The notes under the pieces were generated by a model. It did not search any database, was not told the DNA's origin, and was given only the letters and a program-made list of their open reading frames with translations. Made by a program: the position numbers and the translations under genes. Source: Branchiostoma floridae (lineage: Eukaryota; Chordata; Leptocardii; Amphioxiformes; Branchiostomatidae). From it: 64,000 bases of DNA. The stretch's first letter is position 1; every line of letters begins with the position of its first letter. Below, one piece after another: positions 20,368 through 33,400 of the stretch. The stretch lies in contig NC_049987.1 of assembly GCF_000003815.2 (NCBI RefSeq), positions 18,358,468 through 18,422,467 of the forward strand, written 5' to 3'.

Positions 20368-22146
20368 TAGGGCTGGGTATCGGTACAGCGTACCGGTACA
20401 AAACCGTTTTTTCTTATTGGACCGGTCCAGAAAAACCGGACCTAAATAAATTAGGTGGACCGGATGTTGGACCGATTAGAAAATTAACAGATTATTTTAT
20501 CAGGCATTCACACGTTTTGGCGCTTGCAAGTGGAAGAAAATAACAAGAGTGAAGTAGAGTAGAGTCATTTCTACCAAGTTTTACAGCCAATCGTCATCAT
20601 TATCATCATGGGTTACCCCCATATAACCCCGCAAGGGGCAAAGTAGGGGGGGGGAGCTGAGGTCCCGGGTTAGGGCGGGCAGCCCTCCTGCCTGGCGCGG
20701 AAGCTCTCAACTGTGGGAGCACTTACTACCGCGCCAGGCAGGGAATTCCACTCCGGGATTGTTCTAGGAAAATATGAGTACTTGTATGTGTCTGTTCTTG
20801 CAAAGATTGGTTTGTACTTATGTTGATGGCTGCCTCGGGTTTGCCCTTGGGTCAGAATCAGTAGGTTCTGTGTGTCTATGTTAATCTTGTTGTTAACTAA
20901 CTTATAAAAGAAGGTGAGGCGGGCGTTCCTCCTCCTTTCGGAGAGAGGACGCCACTGCAGGTCATTGAGCATTTGTGTCACGCTGCTAGTCTGCCGGTAG
21001 TTATTAAGGGTCACTCGGGCTGCCCTGCGCTGGACGGCCTCCACCGCCTGTATCCCTTTGTTGGTGTACGGGTCCCAGACGGTGGCACTATATTCCAAGT
21101 GGGGCCGTACCAGCGCTTTGTAACAGCTTTAGATGTTCCACCGTCAAAGACGACCCTCTGGGTTCTCTCCGTAAGGAAGGCCCTAAGCCAAGACAGAAGT
21201 AGGCCAGAAATGCCATAGTGCTCGAGCTTGCTCAGCAGACGTTCGTGTGGCACTGTATCGAATGCTTTGCTAAAGTCAAGCACCGCGGCATCGACCTGTT
21301 TGTTCTGGTCCATGTTTTTGGCCAGGTCTTAGAGGGTTAGCACCAGCTGGCTCTCGCAGGACAGACCCTTCCTGAAGCCGTGTTGCGCTGGGGACAGAAT
21401 GCCATGAGTGTCTAGATGTTTCATCATGTGGCTGTGCACGATATGTTCGAGCACTTTACCACAGACCGATGTCAGGGACACCGGCCTATAGTTTGCAGGC
21501 AAGGTTCTGTCCCCCTTTTTGAAGATTGGAGCGATGTTAGCTGTTCTCCAATCTTCAGGAACATCTCCCGTGGATATTGACTGGGAGAATATGACCTGTA
21601 ATATTGGCGCAATTTGTTCGGCTACAGTCTTCAGGAGGCGAGGTGGTAATCCGTCTGGTCCTGTGGCCTTGCTGGGGTTAAGACAGGAGAGCTGTTTGGC
21701 TACCCCCTCCACTGTGATGTTAAGGGAGGGGATAGTTGGAGCTTTGGGTTCACCAAGGGTAGGAACGGTGGTCTTATCCTCCCTGGTAAACACTGACTCA
21801 AACTGGGCCCCCAGTGCATCGGCCTTTTCTTTGGGGTCAGATGTTAGCACCCCCTGATGTCTTAGGGCTGACGCACCAGTAGAGTCTTGTCTGATGGATT
21901 TGACATAGCTCCAAAAGGCCTTGGGATTTTCCTCGATGTGGAAATCGTACAGGTGCAGTTAGCGTTGTAGGATTTTAAAAAGCCAGTGTAAGTCTAATAC
22001 TCCACCAAACAGATTTCTTTGTAGTGAAATGGACCATTGGTATGAGTTATACTGAATCAGGTCCAGGTTCAGGTCCGGACCTGGACCTGATCCTTTGGAC
22101 CTGAACCGGACCTGGACCTGAATTTTCTGTACCGGTACCCAGCCCT
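20368..22146. mobile_element. non-autonomous hAT-like element, split by a nested LINE
   Basis: The left end reads TAGGGCTGGGTATCGGTAC and the right end TACCGGTACCCAGCCCT, forming inverted repeats. They are flanked by the perfect 8-bp duplication GTGTTCAT, the hallmark size for hAT transposons. The subterminal parts are made of many GGTCCGG / GGTCCAGG motifs in both orientations. No transposase is seen. A minus-strand LINE fragment of about 1.37 kb (about 20588-21965) sits inside. Confidence 0.8.
20588..21965 (-). mobile_element. CR1/L2-group LINE fragment nested in the hAT-like element
   Basis: Minus-strand ORF2 pieces: RT fingers and palm (about 21965-21329: TGPDGLPPRLLK, NYRPVSLTSVCGK, QHGFRKGLSCESQL), then after a stop LDFSKAFDTVPHERLL (21313-21120), then a jump straight to the C-terminal EYSATVWDPYTNKG part (21098-20670). 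The section with the catalytic YADD is deleted at about 21120. The 3' UTR ends in an ATGATGATAATGATGACG-type tail. Dead, 5'-truncated copy. Confidence 0.85.
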
Positions 22147-22154
22147 GTGTTCAT

Positions 22155-23460
22155 GATTCCCAAATTTAACACTTATGATTATAATCGTTGTATTACTAAG
22201 TATGATCTGACCATAATCTTACCTTGTACAACTAAATGAAAATATACCATTCGTAACGTTAAATAAAAGTGCATGGAGTGAGTATAGAACATAATTTCAG
22301 TGGTTACCCACAACACCCCCCTCCCCTCCTCACATTTACGTCCTGGAAATTGGCAAACCAAAAATACCACATATTTCTTTCAGGTCTGCGTAAGCAACTG
22401 CGTTTATCCCCTACCTGCTTTCTAGCCAAAACATCAGACGGAACGTGGGGTAAATTGCCTCTTCCTTAGATGCTCGCAAGCCCGATAATTTCGAACAAAA
22501 ATGGCTGATAGCACAGAAACAAAAACATAAATCTGGGTCAAAGGTTAGAATCAGGGTCAGAAGTACCGGCCCGTTTACCTAAATAGTATCAGTATATAGA
22601 GCTGACACAGTATTGAGGTTCTACATTTTCACCTACTAAATTTATATCTACGTACTCATATTGCAGAATGCCCATGTTTAGATAGAAACAAAACCAATCA
22701 TACCGATCCTTCTCTCCTTTTGAATCTGAAGAAATGATCTTATTCGAAGCTTACTGCCTTCGCAGTTGCGTTTCACTATGCCATTTGTTTATGGGAGGGT
22801 GGTTGTATTTCTTGGCAGCATAACTCGATCCGTGGTTGGATATTGATAATATTTAGTATGTGGTTAGAAGTCACCAAAATGAAGGAAAATTTCGATCATG
22901 GATTATGTCAGTACTAATTACATCTTTGTCCTACTGCAGCAGACCTCCCGGTTTTCATAATCTCGTGTTCAACTTTGTTTGAAATTATGTATATAAACTT
23001 GATGATATAATTCTCCCTCTCTCTACATAAAAGTTTTATTTTGAAAAAAAAAAAAAAGATTTACAGAGAAAAAGTAACTCCCCATGACGGATCGTCGTAG
23101 TTTGCTTTTGGTACATAGTTTTTTTGTAAAGGTATGTTAAAGTCCTAAAGATAAATATCACGTGGAAAAAGTATGACGTCGTGGAACTATAGTTGTATTT
23201 TTCTTGACAAAGGAGTATACAACTGTGCCGATGTTCAAATTTATTGCTATCAATAAGTATGAAAGGAACAAAACTATGTAGCATGATGACTAGCATCGCC
23301 GGAAACCAATGCAAAACTTCGTTCTCTTAATTTCCGACAATTACGTACTTAACTTCTGTACAAACAAACCTTAAGTGCTTTCAGAATGGAGAGTGTCTTT
23401 TAGTGACGGACTGACAAGCGAAATCTTGTATGACTTCCGTCTAATCATAGTACGATATGG
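22155..23460. other. intergenic, no gene recognised
   Basis: AT-rich sequence with short ORFs only. A 15-base A-run occurs near 23044. Confidence 0.45.
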
Positions 23461-23510
23461 TTTAACACCTATATCTAATATATATGTAGCCGGTATAACC
23501 ACCCTTTGGT

Positions 23511-23990
23511 GTAACACATTAGCTTCTGTATATGTATAGCCAGTATAATTATATACAACCACACTTTGGTATAACACATCAGCTTATGTATATGTATAGC
23601 AAGTATAATTATATACAACCACCCTTTGGTCTAACAAATCAGCTTATGTATATGTATAGCCAGTATAATTATATACAATTGCAACCACCATTTGGTGTAA
23701 CACATCAGCTTCTGTATATGTTTCGCCAGTATAATTATATACAACCACCCTATGGTGTAACACATCAGCTTTTGTATATGTATAGCCAGTATAATTATAT
23801 ACAACCACCCTTTGGTGTAACACATCAGCTTCTGTATATGTATAGCAAGTATAATTATATACAACCACCCTTTGGTGTAACACATCAGCTTCTGTATATG
23901 TATAGCAAGTATAATTATATACAACCACCCTCTGGTGTAACACACCAGCTTCGAAGGCAATGGCGCAGCTGGTTGTACATGTTCCACAGT
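23511..23990 (-). repeat. 60-bp satellite made from a LINE 3' terminus, seven units
   Basis: Units begin at 23511, 23571, 23631 (66 bp), 23697, 23757, 23817 and 23877. Read on the minus strand each unit is TGTTACACCAAAGGGTGGTT followed by a GGCTATAC and CATATACAGAAGCTG part. This matches the last 60 or so bases of the LINE at 33228-33300. Beyond unit 7 (23937-23990) the minus strand continues with the LINE sequence just upstream of that terminus (AACCAGCTGCG...), so the array is a LINE end whose terminal unit has been amplified. Because 60 and 66 are multiples of three, long ORFs appear on both strands; they are not genes. Confidence 0.85.
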
Positions 23991-24419
23991 GAACGATTGG
24001 TCACACTTAAACAAAAAACAAGTGCGTATATACATGTACATATCATTGCAGCCATACAAGGCTGAATTGGTGTATGATACATAAAACAATACTTAAAAAC
24101 TTCATTAAGATCCATTTAACAATGATACAATGAAGGGAAGTGTGCTATTCTTGACATTTCTTCTTATTCGTTCTTGAAATTCTTAATATATAATATTGTG
24201 TATAATGAATATCAGAGCTAGAAGCGACTGTATATAGTATGTAATGAACGTCAGAGCGAACTACTTTCCGGATGGTATCAAGGCTACAGAATATGTGAAA
24301 ATGAACCTAAAATTTGCCTGCTTGTTCTTTCTATAAGCCACTTTTATATGACCCCAGTGGACGTCATCCAACTTCAGCCGACATACAACAGGTAGATGAA
24401 ATTAGATTAGACATCAAAT

Positions 24420-27400
24420 TCACCCCTTTTTCTTTACCACGATGATGCTGACTACAACTATTGCCGCTAGAGTCACAGCAGCAACCACGGAGATAGTGAT
24501 GATAGCGACGTCACGAGTGTACGCTGTAGAGAAACGGAGAAAAAGTATGTGATAACCATGTAATGGACATACAACAAGATGCATTTCGTATCACCCGAGG
24601 TAGGGTGATCAATAAGTTCTCGGCATCACCATGAAATAATGAGCTCAACTCAAAATTCGAAGCACATCTTAGTAGTATGAAGCCTTTTATCAATATCCTA
24701 CAATTTTCAAAGCATTGCAGTCATTACTTTTTAGGCAACGTCTGTTTGGAAATCAGTCCGTAAGTTGCGAGAAAAACAAGGGTGAACTGTGATCAGACAT
24801 GTGTGGGTCCCAATTCCTTAAATTCTTTGACGACATTGTCAAAATGTTTGATAAGATTTCCCTTCGTATTTCAAAAAAGGAAATAAAGTGAGTGTCAGCA
24901 AAGCAAGTCGCCCCGCACACCCCGGGTCGCAGCTCAATTACCCGTGAATTTCTCCTTCTCTCTGAAGCTAAGGGCACAACCCGCCGTAAGTGCAATTTGT
25001 CCGTACGTTGTTTGGGGAGGCCACGTCCGCCACGTATTTCTTAAAACGTTCAGTCTGTACAGGGCACGCTCGTCGCCCGTACTGGCACGTATGGGAGGAG
25101 AATCCGCAGCCCGATGGCACACAAAGTTTTGCCTGCACGTTAAGTTCTACGGCGTGTCTGCGTGCTCCAAAATCCGTCGGATTACCTATGAGTTCGTGCG
25201 GAGGCTTTACTTACCACTTACGGATCCCAAAAGATTGCCCACGTTTTGGCACGTAGACAGCACGTACGGCGGGTTGTGCCCTTAATTAGCTTTGCCTACC
25301 GTTACTGGGTGTCGCCTGCAAAGTAATGATCACAATGATTTTTTTATTGCAACATTAATACAATAAAAAACATAGTGGTGCCCCTACTCAAGCACACAGG
25401 CTTATATTAAAGACACCACTAGACAAAATAACCACACAACATAGGACAAAAAAGATGAAACGGGTACGGGAACGCCTAATTCTGAAAAGAAACGGACGGA
25501 TAAACTTATGTTACCAATAGTAAATGATAAGGATAGTCAAAAAGCAATAATAAAAATCGTTTGTTTCGGATAAGTATGATTGAGTTATGGAGAGAATTTG
25601 GGAATTTATATCAGATGTCAGTAAAGCCGATCCTTTAAGTAGCAGATAAACGAAAGAACTATCAGATAACGAATTTAAATTTTAAGTTTTCAAGTCTGTC
25701 TAAGAGGAGTGTACGTTGTTGAACATAATTAGGACAGTGAAGCAGATAATGAGGAATGCTTTCGCATCGGCACCCGCAGCTGCAAGCAGGACTCGCAACT
25801 AAGTTACGAATGAACAGACTGTGGTTTAAGCTGCAGGTGCCGATGCGAAGACGTGTGAGTAAAGTGCAGGTGTATCTCGGTCCAAAATTGAAATATGGTA
25901 CAGCAACAGGGCGAACAGTTTTGACCAAATACCTTTTAAAACGAGCAGCGCTCAACAAACGAACACTAGAATCAAGAGAGTTCCATAACTGAGTTGAGTG
26001 CGGTAAAAGAGATTTTTGAAAACAAGTGGTATTACACACTGGTACTTGGAGATTGCGTTTGCTGCGAAGATTGTATGACCTCTGGCGGTAATAAATCGGT
26101 TAAATACTTCCGTGTTTGGCCATTAACAATTTTATGGAATAGAACAAGAGAATGAACACAACGTCGATCAGTTAACCAGCCAAGTTCATGAAGAAGAGAA
26201 GAATACGAAGACCCCCTCACGGCACCAGATACCGTAAGGGAGCATTCGTACTGGATCCTCTCAATAAGTTGAGAATCAGAAACTGAACAGCTATGCCATA
26301 CAATATCAGCATATTCCAACGAAGGTCGAATAAAAGACTTGTAAATAACTTCCAGAATTTGACGATGGAGTTTAAATTTCAAACTGTTAAATAAAGATAC
26401 CTTCATGGAAACCTTCGCAATCATTTGAGAAATATGGGTTGTCCATGACATGGTGGACGTTAAAGTTACTCCAATATGTTTATGGTCTTTCACTGATTGA
26501 ATACCGGTGTTACCAAGAAAAAGGGGCGGATGGATATAGGAGGGGTACGTTTCCTTGAAAAACAAACTTCTTTAGATTTGGATGGATTAAGCTCCATTAA
26601 CCATTTTTGGTCCAGGATAGAATTTTTTGGAGATCTGCCCATTTTTTGGAGGAAGTCTCAGAGATGTGAGAGTATGGTTTTCGACAATATCAATCAGTGA
26701 ACTATTATCCGCAAAGAGAAAATGTTGGGTTGACAAGTCTTCCACCATGTCGTTAATATAAATGAGAAAAAGCAAAGGACCTAATACAGAACCCCGAGGC
26801 ACACCTGCGTTAACATTAAGCCAATCAGAACATTGACCATGAACAACAACACGTTGCACCCTGCCATGGAGATAACTGTGGAACCAATTCAAAAGTGACC
26901 CTTCCACCCCGTTTCTACGTAGTTTAAATAATAGACCTGAATGCCATACTTTATCGAAAGCACGAGTGAAATCAAGAAAAACAGTTCGGACTTCTTTGTT
27001 TGCATCAAGAGCTTCCAGTATTTTGTGGGTTATACAAACGAGAACAATGATTTGAATTTTGGTACACATTCATAAAAGACTTTATATTTGACATCTTTGC
27101 TTCGGAATCTGAGTTGCGCTTCTTTTTTCTGGGTGATACCGAGAACTTATTGATCACTCTTGTACAAGCCAACCAAGGGTTGGATCGCCCTACGACCGGA
27201 GGAACACCTGAAACACATTTCAACGAGAAATGCTGCATAAGCTGCTTTTAAAAAATTGTGTTCTCGAACAAAAAAACTGTAACAACTGCAATAGCCCAAC
27301 GACTGAGTCCGGTAAGAACGTATTCAAATTTTCGACGGCGGTGCATGCACTAGGTGCACACGAAGGGTGTTCGAATTATTCTATGATAGCCCATGTGATA

Positions 27401-30400
27401 ACCCAAGTTATCATCCGGGTCTGTATCGAACATTATCGCAACCTAGACTTTAACACACATTTATTACAATGTCCTCACTTGATGTATTAATGGTATCATT
27501 AGGAACACTAGATAACAACTGAATGGCCGAGCCCGGAAACTAAAATTCTAGAGGTCAGTTGGCACTATGAACCCTCATAACACACGTTGCCGGCAGCTGA
27601 CCAATGATATCATGGTCTCCTGATCGGTCAACCACTCCTATCCGATAATATTACATTTCGAATTTTAGTAGATATCCATACAAGGCTTTATATTTTATAA
27701 CAATGCTACAAATTCTAAGCTTTACATATTGTTTGTTTGTAACTGTAAGGCTCTGAACGTTTTAATAGCCCCTCAGATCACATGGAACGCTATAGTGTTG
27801 TAATCAAATACTTACTATCATAGGGTTTAACGTCTACAAAAAATTGTACAGTCCCGACTGCCTTAGGAGGCAGATCGTTCTCCGCAGAGCACTGGTATGT
27901 CCCCTCGTCTCGTTGGGATGCGCGAGGAATGACGAGAGTTTGGTTTCTGCGAAAACGAATGAGATATTCAAAAGGGTCACTTTGAAAAATGGGGGGTGGT
28001 TTTTTATGTGACTGCGTGTATAATTAATGAAAATGAGTAATGGAAGTAAGTAATACAAATCTGTAATTTTAGTGTTTTCCAACGTAGGGTGGGAAATACG
28101 TTTGCATAAAGCGCTCAAAAGCAAAGGTAGATGTATCATAGAGTTGGCATGTTGCTGAATAAGGAGACTCCTTCACTCCTTTACGCTTGGGAACGCATTG
28201 TTAACACCGCATAAAACAATCACTGCACATATAAAAATACTTCACGTTTAAGACCACATCTGTAAGCGGCGACACCTATAGCTGCAGTACAATGTGAACC
28301 AGTCCAAATTGCACTGAGGAAGGCGACAGACGGTCACCGAAACGTCGGTGGAAATATATAAAACGGTTGAGCAAAATAAGTCCCTATATTCAGAACACTG
28401 TCTTCTTGGAACTATGAGTAGTCTAGAATTACCTGTTAGCAAGGTTTCCCTGCAGAACAGTAGTGTTATCTCCCAGCTTGATCCATGTGATGACCGCAGT
28501 AGGGTTGCTGTCGACCTGGCAGGTTATGGCTGCAGTTTTACCTTCGAAGACTCTGACTTGCTCTCTGGGAACAACTACAGTCGGAGGGTCTGCAAACAAT
28601 ATAAACAATGTGACCAGCTGGTACCACATCGTAACTCTTTGTGAGTTCACGATTTGATTCTTACATTTGCTTATAAATACTTTTTCCAACTGATATGTGG
28701 TACAAGATACCTTACAATTATATAATGGATTGTAATTGTAACATTTAAAGTTGATCTGTATTTTTTTAAGAAAAGGATATGAGAGAGGTTATAATTAGCA
28801 TGCACATGGGGAAGAAATGTACCACACAGGGTATGGTATTCCGAACAGTAGATTCTTAATTCTTGGTCTTTCACATCTTGTCCTCGAGTTCGTAACTGAA
28901 TTTGATATTGTACAATATACTAGCATCCGTTTTCCGATATCTTTTTTTACTCCACAGCATATACATACGCTTTGTACGATTTACACTAAATTACAATATG
29001 GTTGAAAAATTGGGGGAGGGGGGCGGACAAAAAGGACGAATGCTATCCATATAATCGTGTCAACATTGCCTTTAAGTTAGTTACTATGAATTTTCTTCTA
29101 ACAGTGACTGTTAAATAAAGGGTAGAGAACATACCTCCAAATTTTCGATGTCTGTCAGTACATCTTGGACGCGGAAAATGGTCTAGTCTCATATCTCTCG
29201 CGAGATCGAGNNNNNNNNNNNNNNNNNNNNNNNNNNNNNNNNNNNNNNNNNNNNNNNNNNNNNNNNNNNNNNNNNNNNNNNNNNNNNNNNNNNNNNNNNN
29301 NNNNNNNNNNGGGATCGAGACTAGACCATTCTACCGCGTCCAACGATGTAGTGATAGACATCGAAAATTTGGAGGTATGTTCTCTACCTTTAATTAACAG
29401 TCACTGTTAGAAGAAAATTCATAGTAACTGTAAACATACGTGACTGATGAACATCTTCAACGCCTTTAAGTTAATTTTAGAGAAAATTTCTGTCATGGAC
29501 TTACAGTGGACAGTCAGAACTTTCCAGGATTCCTTCTCAATGGTGATGCCGCCTTCGGATTGGCTCACTCTACAGGTCACGTTCACGCCGTTGTCATACT
29601 TGGTCACGTTGTTCCGGAAATAAATGGTACTTTCCTCTATACGTTCACCATTCGGTCCGAGGGATAGTCCTATTCCTTCGACGAAGTTGATATTTGTAAT
29701 CAGGTCCGTACCATTGTACCATGATAACTGTGCTATTGGATATCCTTGAGTATACACACATTTCAACACCAGTTCTTGGCCTACTCGCAATGGCGTTTCC
29801 GGACCAGTCAAAGTAGGGGGGTCGGGAACTGGAACTAGAGATTTTCAATCGAATCAAATCAATTGAATGCAACGACAAAGTAACGAATTTAAAACAATAA
29901 CATAAATCTATTTTACCTTTATTCGCAGGGTAACCTATATCCTTTGTTTCTTAAAGAAGGGGATTTAGGGATAGGGATATCAAGTTGACGGGTGGTGGTT
30001 CCAAATTGCAATTTTGTTTCAAAATATTAAATATTTGTGAACAACGGATATAGGTTACCCCGCGGAAAAGGTGAACAGCCTTTAGAGTTTTTTTCTTGAC
30101 GTTATTTAGGGACACAACGTGGAAGCAAAATCAGCTACAATATTTTTAAGGATTGATTGTAGCTCGAGGTCTAAAGATCCTTTGACCCTCTAAAATGACC
30201 ACCGTACCAGAAAAGAAAATACTAGAAGAATACTCATAGAAAAACGTTGATAACTTGATAAAATAAAGAAAACACCATCTACTATTAAGCTACTATCGGC
30301 CAATTAAACTGCAAATCGAGGACAACAGCATGGTAAACAACATGTCGAAAGTAAATAAAGATATAATGTATAAACTAATAGCTACTAAGATGCTAACATA

Positions 30401-33400
30401 CTTTAAGCTTACAAGAGGATCACTGACACATCTATTTTGGTAGAACCTCTAATAACAAAATATCTATATACATGTACCAGCTCTTTGTATATATCAAATG
30501 ATCTTCAAAATTCGATTACGCATGCGCGGGCGACAGGACTTCTGGGTAATATGTCAAAGGTGAAGTCCCATGACTTGTAAACATTTCGCCATTTAGCAGG
30601 AGCAATTACGTCCTGGACGCCGTTACGCAAATAAAACAATTTTGAATCCTAGGGTATCTCATAGTCTAGCCTATTGTATGCAATGTTGCTGCATGCTGTA
30701 AACGCGTCTGAGAGCAGAGTGTCTCTAACGAAGGACGTTATCTATCTATAAGACAGAAGGAGCTGATTCCTTCCCGTTGACTCATCTTTACAATCTACTG
30801 AGTCAGGATAGATGGGTGATGTTCCCTGCTGAGATCTTCCGGCGTCCATCTGAAGTGGACACGCTAGAGTCCACATGCGGCTTTCCGAGAAGCGGTGGTC
30901 ATTCTGAATTCAAACCTCAAAAGAATAATACATACATCCATTTACACATTTGAGACCAGAGTGTTCACGTCCGATGGGTCTTCACATTTGACATATTGCC
31001 TAGAATTCCTGTCGCACGCACATGTGTGGTGGAATTTGCGAAAGAGTTTATTTATAAGCCATTGTAAGATAATAGACCGCTATCTCACCTATTACATTCA
31101 GTTCGGAATATACCAACATGTGTTCTCGACCTGCCAGGACGCATCTGTAGTCCCCTGCATCCTCCCGTGTGACGTTTACTATTCGCAGATGATATTCTCC
31201 TCCTGATGCGTTCCCAAACAGCTAGAACATGTCGACATAGACCATGAGAAGTCAATCATATGGATGACATAGATTATTAATTTTCGCCTCATTTTGAAGA
31301 AAAATTCTTCTACGGAGATGGTGATTTTTACAGGAAAATAAAAAAAATGGAAAAATATATAGTGTGGTAGCCTCGATTGTACTTGTAAAAGTGACACTAG
31401 TGGAGTACATGTAGCNNNNNNNNNNNNNNNNNNNNNNNNNNNNNNNNNNNNNNNNNNNNNNNNNNNNNNNNNNNNNNNNNNNNNNNNNNNNNNNNNNNNN
31501 NNNNNNNNNNNNNNNGTATTTCAATATGCTTTCCTATGGACAGGTCACCATATAGTATCTGCCCATTATCCAACCCTGGGGGACTGATGGCCTATCCCAG
31601 ATGCACTCCATCCCAGAAGCGCTTCTGGGATAGAGGCACATTTGGGATGCAACAGGGACCAACCGGCGCTCAGCATGCTGTTTGCAATAAGCCGGGGTGG
31701 CGGGTCTAGTTTGACACCGGGAATAAAGATAATTATGCAAATATAAAAAAAAAGTTATTGCATAGGTCCTTTACATGAAGGCTTTGCATACCTATAATGT
31801 CGGGTCAAAATGTCAAAATTCTAAGTTCAAATAAGCTTTCCACAACTGACGAAATTTTTTTTTTCAGGAGAGTGTACTAATGTTATATTGAGAAATCTTT
31901 ATTTGCATACTTTTGTCCACATGGGCTTAATGCAGCGATTCGATAGTATACATGTAATACTTAAGACTAGATGCTATATTACAAGATAACTTTATTGCAC
32001 AACAATTGTACGAGGTACAAAGTATGGCATCTACATAACTACAGTTCTATAGCTTAACTTAAGGCATATCTATCTAATACAGGAGTTGTAGTATGGGATA
32101 AGTTTCTTACAATCATTGTAGGCTTTTAAGATCATTTCAGGAATTTCTGATGTCTAAACCTTCTTTGATATATTTCCTATATCTGCTATGCAGGGATTGT
32201 CACATGTCATGATGTATTTGAATTTGCACTTAAGGTCCATTGAGATACATCCTTGTGTATAAAATGACAAGAGGCGTCTGGAGTTCCGCAAGGAACTGTC
32301 CTGGGACCATTGCTCTTCCTCTTGTACATAAACGACTTGCCAGACCAGCTCGATTCAAGTGTGAGGTTGTTCGCAGATGACTGCCTGTTATATGTAGAGC
32401 TCTCTACAAAGGAAGATTCACTACTTCTTCAGAAAGATCTGAACACCCTGGAAGAGTGGCAAAGGAAATGGCTTATGCAGTTCAATCCGGATAAATGTTA
32501 TATCATGCACATAACAAACAAACGAACCCCAAATGTATCCCCCTACCAGTTCTGTGGTCAGACATTAGCAACCACAAAAACCCACACATACCTCGGTGTT
32601 ACATAAACAACTGGACTGAAGTGGGGTGTCCATGTTAACAAAATAACAACCAAGGCTAAACAGACACTGGGAGTAATCAAACGCAACTTGTGGGCATGCC
32701 CAGCCAGGGTAAAATCACTTGCATACACGTCACTAGTAAGACCAAATCTTGAATATGCTGCAACAGTATGGGATCCGTATACAAAGAAAGACAAAGATAA
32801 ACTGGAAAGGGTACAGAACCAAGCTGCCAGATTCTGTACAAACAACTACAGCAGAGATGCTAGTGTTACCAAAATGAAAACAGATCTGCAGTGGACATCA
32901 CTTGAAGACAGGAGGAAAATGTCCAGACTTTGTATGATGTACAAAATGACCAATAAACTGGTGGACGTACCGACTGATAAGTATCTAACACCAGCTCAAA
33001 AACGAACTAGAAACAGTCATGCTTTCAAGTACCAGAGTTACCAACCTAGGATTGATGTGTTCAAAAATTCCTATTTCCCCAGAACTATTGTAGAGTGGAA
33101 TATGTTATCACCAAGCACAGTAGGGGCGTCTTCTCTGGATAGTTTCAGAGAACACTTGCATATAGATGTGCAAAAGTTAGGTGTGATGAGTCGTTCAGTG
33201 TAATATAACCAGCTGCTGCCGCGCCGCGTGCTTGCCAAGCTGGTGTGTTACGCCGAAGGGCGGTTATACCGGCTATATAGATACAGATACAGAGGCGTTA
33301 CAAGCAAACAGTTGGATAATCAAAATTCTGGAGTTATGCTATCACTATTGTTTAATGTCATGCCTCTTCCCTCTTCTTTAAACAGGTGTATACGAACTCA

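Noticed and set aside
23511-23936. Regularly spaced repeats that could suggest a CRISPR array
   Set aside because: The units are contiguous with no unique spacers, and the genome is an animal's.
23532-24089. Long overlapping ORFs on both strands with a 20-residue repeat
   Set aside because: They follow from a 60/66-bp satellite whose period is a multiple of three; the unit matches a LINE 3' UTR, not a protein.
24944-25285. 113-codon and 88-codon ORFs in a GC-rich patch
   Set aside because: They fall inside a MITE with inverted ends; no domain or splice sites.
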